Below are positions 26,304 through 34,736 of a DNA stretch of 52,797 bases, piece after piece. The position numbers and the translations under genes were made by a program. Origin of the DNA: an uncultured Pelagibacteraceae bacterium (lineage in GTDB: Bacteria > Pseudomonadota > Alphaproteobacteria > Pelagibacterales > Pelagibacteraceae); contig CACIZU010000006.1 in the NCBI GenBank assembly GCA_902591185.1, positions 1-52,797 of the forward strand, read 5' to 3'. A model generated the notes under the pieces. The model was not told the origin of the DNA and did no database searches. It saw only the letters and a list, made by a program, of their open reading frames with translations. Position 1 is the first letter of the stretch; each line of letters begins with the position of its first letter.

Positions 26304-28862
26304 CTAATTTTCTGGTCCACCTGGTCCTTCTGGTCCGCCTGGTCCTTCTGGTCCGCCTGGTCCTTCTGGTCCTCCTGGTCCTCCTGGTCCTCCTGGTCCA
26401 CCTGGTCCACCTGGGGCACCTTCGCCACCCATAGCGCCTTCAACTGCTCCACCGATATCACCCATGGCTCCACCCATGGCTCCACCCATGCCGCCCATAG
26501 CTCCACCCATGGCTCCTCCTGGATCACCCATTGCGCCGCCCATGGCTCCTCCTGGATCACCCATTGCGCCGCCCATTGCGCCGCCCATTCCTGGTCCTGC
26601 AGGTCCTCCTGCCATAGCTCCTGCCATAGCACCACCCATAGCACCACTCATTCCTTCTTGCATAGCTCCGCCCATGGCTTCACCCATAGCTCCGTCGCCC
26701 ATACCTTCCATTCCCATTGCTGCTCCCATTGCATGTGAACCCATTGCTGAAGCTGCAACACCCTGTGCAGCCATTGCTGAGCCCATTGCGGCTCCTGCTA
26801 ATCCAGATCCAGCTTCATTAGCAGCCATTGCAGCTCCTGCTACTGAGCCCATTGCGGCTCCTGGGTCTATACCTGTACCCATTGCAGCTGAAACTTGTCC
26901 TAAATTCATTCCACCTTCCATCATACCTGGTTCTCCTACAGCACTTAGACCTTCCATGCCTTCAGCTCCTGGTCCCATACCGGGTCCCATCATATCTCCT
27001 AGTGTAGCTCCTCCGTCTGGTCCAGTATTAAGTCCCATAGCCGCAGCCATTTCTGGATTCATTTGAGCATTCATATCCATTGCGCCCATTCCAACCATTC
27101 CACCACTCATGGACGCTAATCCCATATCTCCACCTTCCATGCCCATAGCGCCACTTAAACCTTCCATTCCTTTAGCTCCCATCGCAGCCATTGTACCTTG
27201 ATTAACTAAACCTACTTGCATCATATCTCCCATGACACCAGCTGACATATTTCCTTCTCTAGCCATATTGGCTATACCTTGTACTGCTTTACTTCCTAAT
27301 CCTGCAACATTAGTTGACATCACTACGCTAATATCCATTCCTGCCATACCAGCTGCACCCATACTTGCAACCATTCCTGGTGTTAGTCCAGTTTGTGCTG
27401 CCATGTCTGCCATTCCTAATTTGTCCATTGCTCCAGCATCCATTCCTGTCATGTTTGCCATTGCTTTACCCATTTGAGCTTTTCCCATATCTTGCATAAT
27501 AGCATTCCCCATCATCGATTGCCCTGATGGTGCATCACCTGTAAGCATTGCTCCCATAGCTGTAGCTGTCATTCCTTCAGGAGGTGCCATTGCCCCAGGT
27601 AAACCTCCAGCCAAAGATGGCTTGGCCATAACCATAGCTCCCATCATCATACCTGTTTCACTAACATTACTAGGCATTTCTAAAGCCTGTGGTCCTGCTT
27701 CTTCCATCTTACTAGCAAACGAGCCTTTCATTTCAGCTCCTTTTTGAAGAGCAGTTTTTTCTTTAGTAGCTTTTCCAGATATTGCATTACTTATCATTCC
27801 TACTGTTCCTGACATTGCACCAGAAATACCTACTTCCGGGTTTGCAAAAGCGGTAGATAAAGATTTTGCCATACCTTCCATTCCCATATCTGCCATTGCC
27901 TTTCCAATTTGCTCCATGCCTTCCACGCCTTGCATGCCTTCTGCCATACCTGCCATTCCTTGCATTCCAATATTAGATTCCATGCTCTTCATCATGTCAG
28001 CACCCATACCTTTTGAACTCATTGTAGCAACTATAGCACCAGTCATAGTTTGACCCATTTGTCCCATTGCCTCTGGATTAGCAGCTAAAGTTTCTAGTGC
28101 TGCAGTCGCAGCACCAACTGGCAAAGCTTCTAAGGCTCCAGTCATCATTGCAGGATTCATTCCCATCTCTGCAACATTCATAGACGCAAAATTTCCTGCA
28201 TCAAAATTTGCCATATCAAAAGTTGCTGAACCAGTAACAGCTTCCATGTCCATCATCCCAGCATTAGCGAGTCCTTCCATAGCTGCTCCCATTCCAATAC
28301 CTTGAGAATCAAGTGACCCCATCATTCCTTTTGCGTCAAATCCTGCGGTACCTAAAGCATTCATTTGTCCTGCCATTTTTTGCATAGCTACAACTTTTCC
28401 AGCGCCCATCTGTCCAGCTATACTTGATAGAGCTGCCATTTCTGATGGAGAAAAATCTTCTGAAAAATCTATACCCGCCATATCAAGTGCGGTTGGATCA
28501 GGTATTGCTCCTAAAGCCATATCAGTCACACCCTCAACTAATGACATTGCTTGAACTGCAGATGTAATATCTCCTTTAGCTAAACTTTCAGTCGCAAAAC
28601 TCATTGCGTTTTCAGCCTGTGCAATTGAAACATCCAAAGCTTTACCTATATCACTTTTAGCTTCACCTAAGGCTTCTGTTGCACCAGCTATATTTTCAGC
28701 AACTTTTCCAGCATCAGAGGCTAGTTGATCAGCTGCAGCTTGAGCTGAACTTCCCGCTGCTTCAGAAAAACTTGCCATATCAGTAATGTCATTTGCTTTA
28801 GCAACTAAGTTAAAAAATAATAAAAATATTACCAAATTTTTTATAATAATTTTTCTAATCAT
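26304..28862 (-). CDS. Exported Met/Gly/Ala-rich repetitive protein with collagen-like tail
   Basis: I do not recognise a family. The 852-residue protein starts with an apparent signal peptide (MIRKIIIKNLVIFLLFFNLVAKA). It then has an Ala-rich helical segment to about residue 130, about 600 residues dominated by Met, Gly and Ala (short MG, AMG and GMAGM motifs), and a Gly-rich end with GGAMGD repeats. The last roughly 35 residues are Gly-Pro-rich GGP/GPE triplets like collagen. I see no Cys, Trp or Tyr and only one His. Its ATG overlaps the stop of the basic exported gene upstream (TAATG), so the two are coupled. The coding DNA is more GC-rich than its surroundings. It could be a surface or matrix protein. 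Confidence 0.75.
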   Translation of the reverse strand: MIRKIIIKNLVIFLLFFNLVAKANDITDMASFSEAAGSSAQAAADQLASDAGKVAENIAGATEALGEAKSDIGKALDVSIAQAENAMSFATESLAKGDITSAVQAMSLVEGVTDMALGAIPDPTALDMAGIDFSEDFSPSEMAALSSIAGQMGAGKVVAMQKMAGQMNALGTAGFDAKGMMGSLDSQGIGMGAAMEGLANAGMMDMEAVTGSATFDMANFDAGNFASMNVAEMGMNPAMMTGALEALPVGAATAALETLAANPEAMGQMGQTMTGAIVATMSSKGMGADMMKSMESNIGMQGMAGMAEGMQGVEGMEQIGKAMADMGMEGMAKSLSTAFANPEVGISGAMSGTVGMISNAISGKATKEKTALQKGAEMKGSFASKMEEAGPQALEMPSNVSETGMMMGAMVMAKPSLAGGLPGAMAPPEGMTATAMGAMLTGDAPSGQSMMGNAIMQDMGKAQMGKAMANMTGMDAGAMDKLGMADMAAQTGLTPGMVASMGAAGMAGMDISVVMSTNVAGLGSKAVQGIANMAREGNMSAGVMGDMMQVGLVNQGTMAAMGAKGMEGLSGAMGMEGGDMGLASMSGGMVGMGAMDMNAQMNPEMAAAMGLNTGPDGGATLGDMMGPGMGPGAEGMEGLSAVGEPGMMEGGMNLGQVSAAMGTGIDPGAAMGSVAGAAMAANEAGSGLAGAAMGSAMAAQGVAASAMGSHAMGAAMGMEGMGDGAMGEAMGGAMQEGMSGAMGGAMAGAMAGGPAGPGMGGAMGGAMGDPGGAMGGAMGDPGGAMGGAMGGMGGAMGGAMGDIGGAVEGAMGGEGAPGGPGGPGGPGGPGGPEGPGGPEGPGGPEGPGGPEN
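26314..26412 (-). repeat. Eleven 9-bp units coding for the Gly-Pro tail
   Basis: Eleven consecutive 9-base units of the pattern ggtccNNct run without interruption. They are arranged largely as alternating pairs and encode the GGP/GPE collagen-like tail on the minus strand. Unit variants differ by one or two bases. Such arrays gain or lose units easily, so tail length may vary between strains. Confidence 0.85.
26506..26571 (-). repeat. Exact 33-bp tandem duplication
   Basis: Bases 26506-26538 and 26539-26571 are identical. Each encodes one copy of the 11-residue unit GGAMGGAMGDP, in frame. The lack of any silent change suggests a recent duplication or ongoing homogenisation. Confidence 0.85.
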
Positions 28863-29551
28863 TATTGAGTCTCCTCTATTTTTTCCTGTGCTTTGATTGT
28901 TGCTGCTCTTTGAGCATTAACTTTTGCTGTTGCAATTTGCTTTTTTAAATTAGCTAAAACTGCTGCACGTTCAGCTATCTCCGGTGTCAATTTTTTCTCT
29001 TTCTTTTTCTTTTTCTTTTTATTTTTTTTATGTGCTAAATAAAGCATTTTACCTGTTGCCCAAAATTTTAAAACTGCTTCAGATGATTTAGCTTTAGGAG
29101 AAATATTTAAACTCATTCTCATTGCTTCTCTCCCCTTTTTTAAACCTTCTATTGTTTCAACTTTTGCTTTTTTATCATTCAACATTTCATTGTATAGCGC
29201 CTCAAAGTAAGCCATATCTCTTATCATATGATGTTGATATTTATTTAATTGTCCTTTTCCTTTAACAAATCGTTTGTAGACTTTTGAACCAGCTTTCGCC
29301 TGTCTTTTTTTGCTAGTTTTATCAGTCTTAGAAAACATCCCTTCTGGATAATTTATTTCTTCATAAATGAATGCTGAAGGTCTTTCGTTTTCAGGCCAAT
29401 CACCTAAATTTTCATATTTTTCGCAATAAATGCAATCTTTCTTTTTTTCATCTTCTTTTTTTTCTGCAGCTTCTAAACTTGATGAAAAAGAAATTATAAT
29501 TGTAAAAACAATTATAATTTGAAATAAAAATGCTATTGTTTTAAATTTAAT
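28862..29551 (-). CDS. Exported basic protein, apparent AUU start (or frameshifted)
   Basis: No family is recognised. From the first ATG (29338) the ORF gives 158 residues, but the same frame stays open for 71 more codons upstream. This extension reads as a signal peptide (KFKTIAFLFQIIIVFTIIIS, then SSSLEA), followed by a charged stretch, a CIYC motif and GDWPENERPS. There is no ATG, GTG or TTG in it. The likeliest start is the ATT at 29551, with AGG 4 bases upstream. A nearby ATG at 29573 is one frame off, so a single-base indel is the alternative. The mature part is Lys-rich (poly-Lys near the middle) and helical. It is coupled to the Met/Gly-rich gene by TAATG. Confidence 0.6.
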   Translation of the reverse strand: MKFKTIAFLFQIIIVFTIIISFSSSLEAAEKKEDEKKKDCIYCEKYENLGDWPENERPSAFIYEEINYPEGMFSKTDKTSKKRQAKAGSKVYKRFVKGKGQLNKYQHHMIRDMAYFEALYNEMLNDKKAKVETIEGLKKGREAMRMSLNISPKAKSSEAVLKFWATGKMLYLAHKKNKKKKKKKEKKLTPEIAERAAVLANLKKQIATAKVNAQRAATIKAQEKIEETQ

Positions 29552-29672
29552 ATTGCCTGGCTAAACCTTTCATAATCTTACGTTACTACTAATAATCGAA
29601 GTTAAAAAGATTTAATAAATTAAGTAAAATATTAATTTTTAATAAAAAATTCAATTTTTACGTGTATGTAGT

Positions 29673-30545
29673 TCATTTAATTTTATCAATATTATTTATA
29701 TTCTCTAACGACTTATCAAATTCATCTAAATTTTCTCTTAACGCTAAATTAGAAATTGAATAGATCATTATTAATAACAAAAATAAAGGTAATGATGTGA
29801 TTATAGATGCATTACTTTTAATTAATAGAATATAAAAAACTATAAATAAAGCAGAACGAATTAAAACTGTTTTTCTAAAGACACTAATGATTGCAAGAGA
29901 GTGTTTTAATAAATTAAAAAAACTCATTTTTGATGGACCAAAATATCTAGTTCCTCTAATAGAGGGTATTGATAACAAATCTTTTTCTATTTTTGTTAAC
30001 GATCCAGAAAAACTATTCCAAGTGGCTTTTTCTTTAAGCATTTTTTCTATTGTTGCTTTTGTCAAACAGGTAAAATTACCAAATTTTATAGATTGTCCCG
30101 TAAAAACTAGAGTTAAAATTTTATGAGCTAGATAACAAAATTTAAAAAATAAATTTTCTGATCTCTTAGTTCTCTCTCCAACTATAGTTTTTTCATTTGA
30201 TTGCTCAGCAAGTTGAATAAAATTTCTAATTTCTTCAGGTCTATCTTCCCCATCTCCATCCATAGGTATTACATAATCAAATTCTTTCTTTTCAAAAATA
30301 TATTTTAACCCAGAGGCTATACACCTTGCATGACCCCTGTTCTCTTTCATGTTAATTATTTCAATAGAGTTAATATTTTCAGTATGTTGATAGTTATCTA
30401 TTATTTGCTGGGAGGAAGCATCGTTTACAACAATTATCGATATTTCAGAGTCTAAATCTTTTACCTCTAAATTTATATTTTCAATTAATTTAGATAATGA
30501 TTCTCTGTCATTATAAATTGGGATTAAAATTAAATATTTTTTCAT
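29673..30545 (-). CDS. Family 2 glycosyltransferase, membrane-anchored
   Basis: Transfers a sugar from a nucleotide donor, probably to a polyprenyl phosphate. The 290-residue protein has a GT-A fold: ILIPIYNDRESL at the start, VVNDASS near residue 38, and the DxD-type MDGDGEDRPEEI near residue 94. Two hydrophobic spans follow at about 225-245 and 250-270, as in dolichyl-phosphate-mannose-synthase-like enzymes. It starts 4 bases after the neighbouring GT39 gene, which would use the lipid-linked sugar. The donor and acceptor are not known. Confidence 0.83.
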   Translation of the reverse strand: MKKYLILIPIYNDRESLSKLIENINLEVKDLDSEISIIVVNDASSQQIIDNYQHTENINSIEIINMKENRGHARCIASGLKYIFEKKEFDYVIPMDGDGEDRPEEIRNFIQLAEQSNEKTIVGERTKRSENLFFKFCYLAHKILTLVFTGQSIKFGNFTCLTKATIEKMLKEKATWNSFSGSLTKIEKDLLSIPSIRGTRYFGPSKMSFFNLLKHSLAIISVFRKTVLIRSALFIVFYILLIKSNASIITSLPLFLLLIMIYSISNLALRENLDEFDKSLENINNIDKIK

Positions 30546-30548
30546 AAT

Positions 30549-31871
30549 TTATTTTGAACCAATACAGATATTGTCAAGGCACATATAATCTTTCAATTGG
30601 TCAAGCTTTTTTCTTTCAATAATCCCCTCCCAAACAGGTCTTGATTTAAGATGATAAGATAAATTTCCAGCATTCCACTCATTTCCATAAACTACATTTA
30701 TCTCAGAATTAAATTGTTGGTTCCAAGCAATTTGAGTTTTTAGAGCAATTCCTTTTCCCGGATAATCAGTTCTTTTGTTCTCTTTTGAAATTGAAACATA
30801 CGCATAAAGAACAGGTGACAATAAGAATAAAAAGATAAATCCATACATAAATGATTTTAGATTTTTAATATTTATTTGAGCTTTTAACAAATAAACAAAT
30901 AACGTTCCAAAAAATAAATAAAAGGGTGTCAACCACATTGTTCTAATCTTAGAACCTATAATTACTGATGTTAAAAACATTAAAATAATTGGCAAAATAT
31001 TTATTGCCAACAAGAAAAGGAGTTTCTTGTCTTTTAAATTAAATTTTAGTTTAATTTTTTTAACTAACAAAAAGATTAATAATAAAAATGGAATTAGAAT
31101 ACCAATTTGTTTTAATAAAAAAATTGCTGGAAACTTTATATGTTCAATCAAGTTTGATTGTTCTAAACCAGTTCTTTTAAGTCCATATGTTAAAGTAATA
31201 AATTCATTGCTATTTAGCCAAATTAAATGAGGAACTAAAACAATTAAAAACACCTCAAGAGTTATTAAATATTTCAAGTCAAATTTTCTATCTTTCTTTA
31301 CAAAAATTAAATATATGAATAGAAAATCAATTGAAACCAAAAGATAAATAAATAGATATTTAGATAAAAATCCAAAAGCAGCAAATAAACCAATTAAGAA
31401 ACAATCAACAAATTTTATCTCTTTACTATTATAAATTTTCCATGAAAAATAGACAGTTATTGACCAAAATGGTAATTGGCAAACGTTTACGTTAAATTCA
31501 GGAGTTGTGAAATTGTAAAAATAAATACTTTCTATCAGTAAAACTGAAATTAAACCTAATAAATTATTATTAAAAATTTCTTTAGAGAATTTAAATACAT
31601 AATAAAAAGAAATAATAACAAAAATTTGACTAAGTAAATAATAAGCCCAATCTTGAGAACCAAAAATTTGAAAAAAAACTTCTAAAAAAAAAGCGCTCAT
31701 TGGTGGATGTTTATTAAATCCCCAATCTAAATTGCTTCCCCAAGCTAAAGCTTCAATAGTATCTAATGGTAAATTTTGATTAGTTAAGGATGGAACCAAA
31801 GTCCAAAATATAAGATGTGCTGTAACAAAAATATAAAAAATATTATTTATATTTCTAGTATTTTTGGTCAT
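30549..31871 (-). CDS. GT39/ArnT-like polytopic glycosyltransferase
   Basis: The 440-residue protein has about ten membrane spans. The periplasmic-loop signature DTIEALAWGSNLDWGFNKHPPMSAF near residues 38-62 is typical of ArnT/PMT enzymes, with an acidic residue early and a His-Pro-Pro motif. These enzymes move a sugar from a polyprenyl carrier onto lipid A, protein or another acceptor. It forms an operon with the GT2 gene 4 bases downstream. Promoters for this pair and for dksA share the 78-base divergent gap. Confidence 0.82.
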   Translation of the reverse strand: MTKNTRNINNIFYIFVTAHLIFWTLVPSLTNQNLPLDTIEALAWGSNLDWGFNKHPPMSAFFLEVFFQIFGSQDWAYYLLSQIFVIISFYYVFKFSKEIFNNNLLGLISVLLIESIYFYNFTTPEFNVNVCQLPFWSITVYFSWKIYNSKEIKFVDCFLIGLFAAFGFLSKYLFIYLLVSIDFLFIYLIFVKKDRKFDLKYLITLEVFLIVLVPHLIWLNSNEFITLTYGLKRTGLEQSNLIEHIKFPAIFLLKQIGILIPFLLLIFLLVKKIKLKFNLKDKKLLFLLAINILPIILMFLTSVIIGSKIRTMWLTPFYLFFGTLFVYLLKAQINIKNLKSFMYGFIFLFLLSPVLYAYVSISKENKRTDYPGKGIALKTQIAWNQQFNSEINVVYGNEWNAGNLSYHLKSRPVWEGIIERKKLDQLKDYMCLDNICIGSK

Positions 31872-31900
31872 TTATAAATATTTATAACAATTCAGCTTGC

Positions 31901-31928
31901 TTGACACCTCTAATTTGCCGAATATACT
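31901..31928 (+). promoter_or_regulatory. Consensus-like promoter of dksA
   Basis: A perfect -35 TTGACA at 31901-31906 and a -10 TATACT at 31923-31928 are 16 bases apart. Transcription would start near 31935, about 15 bases before the ATG. This is one of the best promoter matches in the window. Confidence 0.75.
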
Positions 31929-31949
31929 CCGAAAATTCAAATTTAAACT

Positions 31950-32492
31950 ATGCCAAAGACTACTAGAGTTAAAAAAAAAGTTTCAAAACCTAAAACTAAA
32001 GTCACAAAACCTAAAACTAAAGTCACAAAACCTCAAACTAAAACTATAAAAAAACTAAAAATTATTGCTAAATTACCAATAAAAATTTCAAAAACATACG
32101 CACCTAAAGACACAGAAAAATATATGTGTGAAAAACATAAGGTTTTCTTCAGAATTAAATTAACAGAATGGAAAAAAGATTTGGTAAAAGCAAATAATGA
32201 GGCACTTTATAATGGTAGTATGGACGACAACAGTATTTCTGCAGATGTTGTTGACCAAGCAAGTTCATATACTGATAAAAACGTTGAAATGAAAGCTATT
32301 AACAGACAAATTAAATTAATATCTGAAATTGATAAAGCCTTAGCAAGAATTAGAGAGGATACTTATGGTTTCTGCTTGGATACAGCTGAACCAATTGGTT
32401 TAAAAAGATTAATGGCAAGACCTGTTGCTAAATACACTATTGCTGCTCAAGAAAAGCATGAAAAAAATGAAAAAGTTCATGCTGATGATTAA
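31950..32492 (+). CDS. dksA: DksA-type RNA polymerase secondary-channel regulator
   Basis: Modulates transcription with ppGpp by reaching into the polymerase channel. The 180-residue protein has a long Lys-rich N-terminal extension (about 50 residues, with KPKTKVT repeats), then a coiled coil with the acidic tip ADVVDQAS (D99, D102) and the C-terminal zinc-finger-like region from YGFC. Only C142 of the four zinc cysteines remains. The other three positions are T145, T163 and A166. This is a degenerate pattern also common in other Alphaproteobacteria. It stands alone between the glycosyltransferases and the ABC operon. Confidence 0.85.
   Translation: MPKTTRVKKKVSKPKTKVTKPKTKVTKPQTKTIKKLKIIAKLPIKISKTYAPKDTEKYMCEKHKVFFRIKLTEWKKDLVKANNEALYNGSMDDNSISADVVDQASSYTDKNVEMKAINRQIKLISEIDKALARIREDTYGFCLDTAEPIGLKRLMARPVAKYTIAAQEKHEKNEKVHADD
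31989..32051 (+). repeat. Three 21-bp units in the dksA N-terminus
   Basis: Two exact 21-base units (31989-32009 and 32010-32030) and a diverged third (32031-32051) encode PKTKVTK-type heptads in the basic extension of DksA. The pattern suggests slippage-generated growth of the tail. Confidence 0.8.
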
Positions 32493-32508
32493 ATTTTAAA
32501 TAATCAAA

Positions 32509-33297
32509 TTAGTTGGCATCAAGAACTGCATGTAAGAATTGCTTAGTTCTTTCATTTTGTGGGTCACCAAATAACTTTTCTGGTGGACCTTGTTCAAAAA
32601 TTTTTCCTTCGTTAAAAAAACATACTCTATCAGATATCTCTCGAGCAAATCCCATTTGATGAGTAACCATTATCATTGTCAAACTATGTTCTTTATTAAG
32701 TGATCTAATTACATTTAATACTTCTCCCACAACTTCTGGATCAAGAGCCGATGTAATTTCATCTAACAACATTACTTTTGGTCTCATTGCAAGAGCCCGA
32801 GCAATTGCAACACGCTGTTGTTGGCCTCCTGAAAGTCTACTTGGGTGTTGATCTTTTTTATCAGTTAAACCAACTAATTCTAATAACTCTAAAGCTCTTT
32901 GTTCAGCCTCCTCTTTCTTCATGCCTAAAACTTCAATTGGAGCTTCAATACAATTTTGCAATGCAGTCATATGTGGGAATAAGTTAAATTGTTGAAATAC
33001 CATTCCAATTTTTGAACGTCTTTCTCTTAAATACTTTTCACTAGCTTCAACCAAATTGCCATTAGATACCATATGTGTAAGAGGTTCTCCATCAAGATGG
33101 ATTACTCCCTGATTTATTTTCTCTAGTGTCATTAACACTCTAAGCACAGTTGTTTTACCTGATCCAGATGGCCCAATAATTGAAACCATTTCATTTTTTT
33201 TAATCTCTAGGTTTAATTTATCCAATACAACTAAATCACCATACTGTTTTGTAACATCTGAAAAATTAACAATTATGTCAGAAGATTTTTTATCCAT
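32509..33297 (-). CDS. Polar amino acid/ectoine-type ABC transporter ATPase (EhuA-like)
   Basis: Powers uptake by the upstream permeases. The 262-residue protein has Walker [10 protein letters not shown] near residue 39, the Q-loop [10 protein letters not shown], the signature LSGGQQQR, Walker [12 protein letters not shown] and the switch histidine in MVTHQMGF. The family is the GlnQ/HisP-type PAAT group, in the EhuA branch by its companion genes. It is the last gene of the four-gene minus-strand operon and starts 4 bases after the EhuD-like permease. Confidence 0.9.
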   Translation of the reverse strand: MDKKSSDIIVNFSDVTKQYGDLVVLDKLNLEIKKNEMVSIIGPSGSGKTTVLRVLMTLEKINQGVIHLDGEPLTHMVSNGNLVEASEKYLRERRSKIGMVFQQFNLFPHMTALQNCIEAPIEVLGMKKEEAEQRALELLELVGLTDKKDQHPSRLSGGQQQRVAIARALAMRPKVMLLDEITSALDPEVVGEVLNVIRSLNKEHSLTMIMVTHQMGFAREISDRVCFFNEGKIFEQGPPEKLFGDPQNERTKQFLHAVLDAN

Positions 33298-33300
33298 AAA

Positions 33301-33987
33301 TTAAAGTTGTTCTTTTTTTATTTTTCCTTGAGCTAAATTAACATTTTTTTCAATTTTTCTAATCCAAATTGCGGCTGGGATTGATAAAGTTAAAAATATT
33401 AGACCTACTATAGTATATGGTTCTAAATATCGATAGTGATAACCACCAACAGCAGTAGCAGCATGAAACAATTCTGCAACACCTATTGTTGATAATAAAG
33501 GTGTGTCTTTAAAAATTCCTACTAGATAATTACCCATGCCTGGTATAGCGATTGGAAATGCCTGAGGTAAAACTATTTTTCTATATGTATAAACTGATGA
33601 AAAATTTAAAGCTCTACATGCTTCCCATTGGGTTTTAGGTACACCCTCTAAAGCTCCTCTATAAACTTCTGACAAATAAGTTCCAAAATGAAGACCAATG
33701 GTTATCATTCCACATACCCAAGCAGATAAAGTAATACCAAATTGAGGTAAAACAAAATAAACAAAAAATAATTGAATTAGCAAAGGTGTTGATCTAATGA
33801 ATTCAACTATCTCTCTAATAAACATATTAATTATCTTACTCGGTGTTCTTTGACCTAATAAAAATAACAATCCTACAATAGTTGCAATAGCGTAACCAAT
33901 TCCAGCAGCTAATATAGTATTTAAAGTTGCCAACAACATTTGTGGTAATATCTCAATTGCAAAATCCCATCTCCATTCAGCGTTCAT
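33301..33987 (-). CDS. PAAT-family ABC permease (EhuD-like)
   Basis: One of two membrane subunits of the importer. The 228-residue protein has about five spans and the cytoplasmic EAA loop (WEACRALNFSSVYTYRKIVLPQAFPIAIPG) that contacts the ATPase. It lies one base downstream of the other permease, so a heterodimer is likely. The subunit name rests on gene order and similarity of the binding protein to EhuB. Confidence 0.88.
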   Translation of the reverse strand: MNAEWRWDFAIEILPQMLLATLNTILAAGIGYAIATIVGLLFLLGQRTPSKIINMFIREIVEFIRSTPLLIQLFFVYFVLPQFGITLSAWVCGMITIGLHFGTYLSEVYRGALEGVPKTQWEACRALNFSSVYTYRKIVLPQAFPIAIPGMGNYLVGIFKDTPLLSTIGVAELFHAATAVGGYHYRYLEPYTIVGLIFLTLSIPAAIWIRKIEKNVNLAQGKIKKEQL

Positions 33988-33988
33988 A

Positions 33989-34660
33989 TTAAATTTTGTC
34001 CTTTCCCACTTTTCTTGCCGCTAAAACTTCCAGCCAACGCAAAAATGGCACAAGAAAAAATCTTGAAATTATATAATAAATTAAAAGTGCAGTTCCAAAA
34101 CACTGAGCAGAAAGCCACGTAATTGAATTTATTTGTTTTGCTTCAAAAGTTAAGTCAACCACTGTTACTAAAGCAACTAATGCTGTAGCTTTTAAAAGTT
34201 CTACAGTTAAATTTGCTGCGGGCGGCAATATAATTGGAAAAATTTGAGGTATAATAATTTTCCTCATTCTTTTTACTGGAGTAAAATTAAGTGCAAAAGC
34301 GCCTTCCCACTGGCTTTTTGGAACCGCTAAAACTCCGCCTCTAACTATTTCCGCTCCATAAGCGCCAAAATTCATACCTATCGCAACAACACCAGCAGTA
34401 AAAGCTTCTAATGTTAAACCAAAAAAAGGTAACACATAATAAAACCAAAATAATTGAACTAGTAAAGAAGTTCCTCTAAAAAATTCTATATAAGTTGTGG
34501 CTGTTCCTTGAATAATTGGATTTTTTGATAAACGCATTAATCCAAAAATTAATGAAATAATCACATAAAGAATGGTAGAACAAATCAGCACCTTAACCGT
34601 AGTAACAGTTCCAAGCAACATGGTTGGACCGTGTTCAGATAAAAATGCAAAATAACTCAC
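33989..34660 (-). CDS. PAAT-family ABC permease (EhuC-like)
   Basis: The first membrane subunit, 223 residues with about five spans. It has the EAA loop WEGAFALNFTPVKRMRKIIIPQIFPIILP and the typical FFRGTSLLVQLFWFYYVLP segment. It follows the binding-protein gene after a strong hairpin, so its expression probably depends on read-through of that hairpin. It pairs with the permease one base downstream. Confidence 0.88.
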   Translation of the reverse strand: MSYFAFLSEHGPTMLLGTVTTVKVLICSTILYVIISLIFGLMRLSKNPIIQGTATTYIEFFRGTSLLVQLFWFYYVLPFFGLTLEAFTAGVVAIGMNFGAYGAEIVRGGVLAVPKSQWEGAFALNFTPVKRMRKIIIPQIFPIILPPAANLTVELLKATALVALVTVVDLTFEAKQINSITWLSAQCFGTALLIYYIISRFFLVPFLRWLEVLAARKVGKDKI

Positions 34661-34680
34661 TATAAAAACCTTAATATTTA

Positions 34681-34716
34681 AAAAAAAATCAGGCGACTAA
34701 TTTTTGTCGCCTGATT
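34681..34716 (-). terminator. Strong terminator-like hairpin between the binding-protein and permease genes
   Basis: AATCAGGCGAC (34687-34697) pairs perfectly with 34706-34716 around an 8-base loop, and on the minus strand is followed by a run of eight T (rc of 34681-34688). Inside the operon it should act as a partial terminator, giving more binding protein than membrane subunits. Confidence 0.85.
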
Positions 34717-34736
34717 AAATTAAAAGTTAAATATCT

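Noticed and set aside
26314..26571. CRISPR-like short repeats
   Set aside because: Units are 9 or 33 bases in direct tandem without unique spacers, lie in frame within a coding sequence, and no cas gene is nearby.
26292..27477. Plus-strand frames rich in Trp/Ser/His or Pro/Ala opposite the Met/Gly-rich gene
   Set aside because: They are antisense shadows of GC-rich repeats. They lack ribosome sites and credible composition, while the minus frame has a signal peptide and a coupled neighbour.
18325..29551. Prophage or insertion element explaining the accessory region
   Set aside because: No integrase, transposase, phage structural gene, terminal repeat or attachment site is seen. Gene content alone makes it accessory.
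29547..29573. Eight-codon frame from the ATG at 29573
   Set aside because: It stops after MKGLARQY. It may be part of the frameshift alternative for the exported protein but is not a gene itself.
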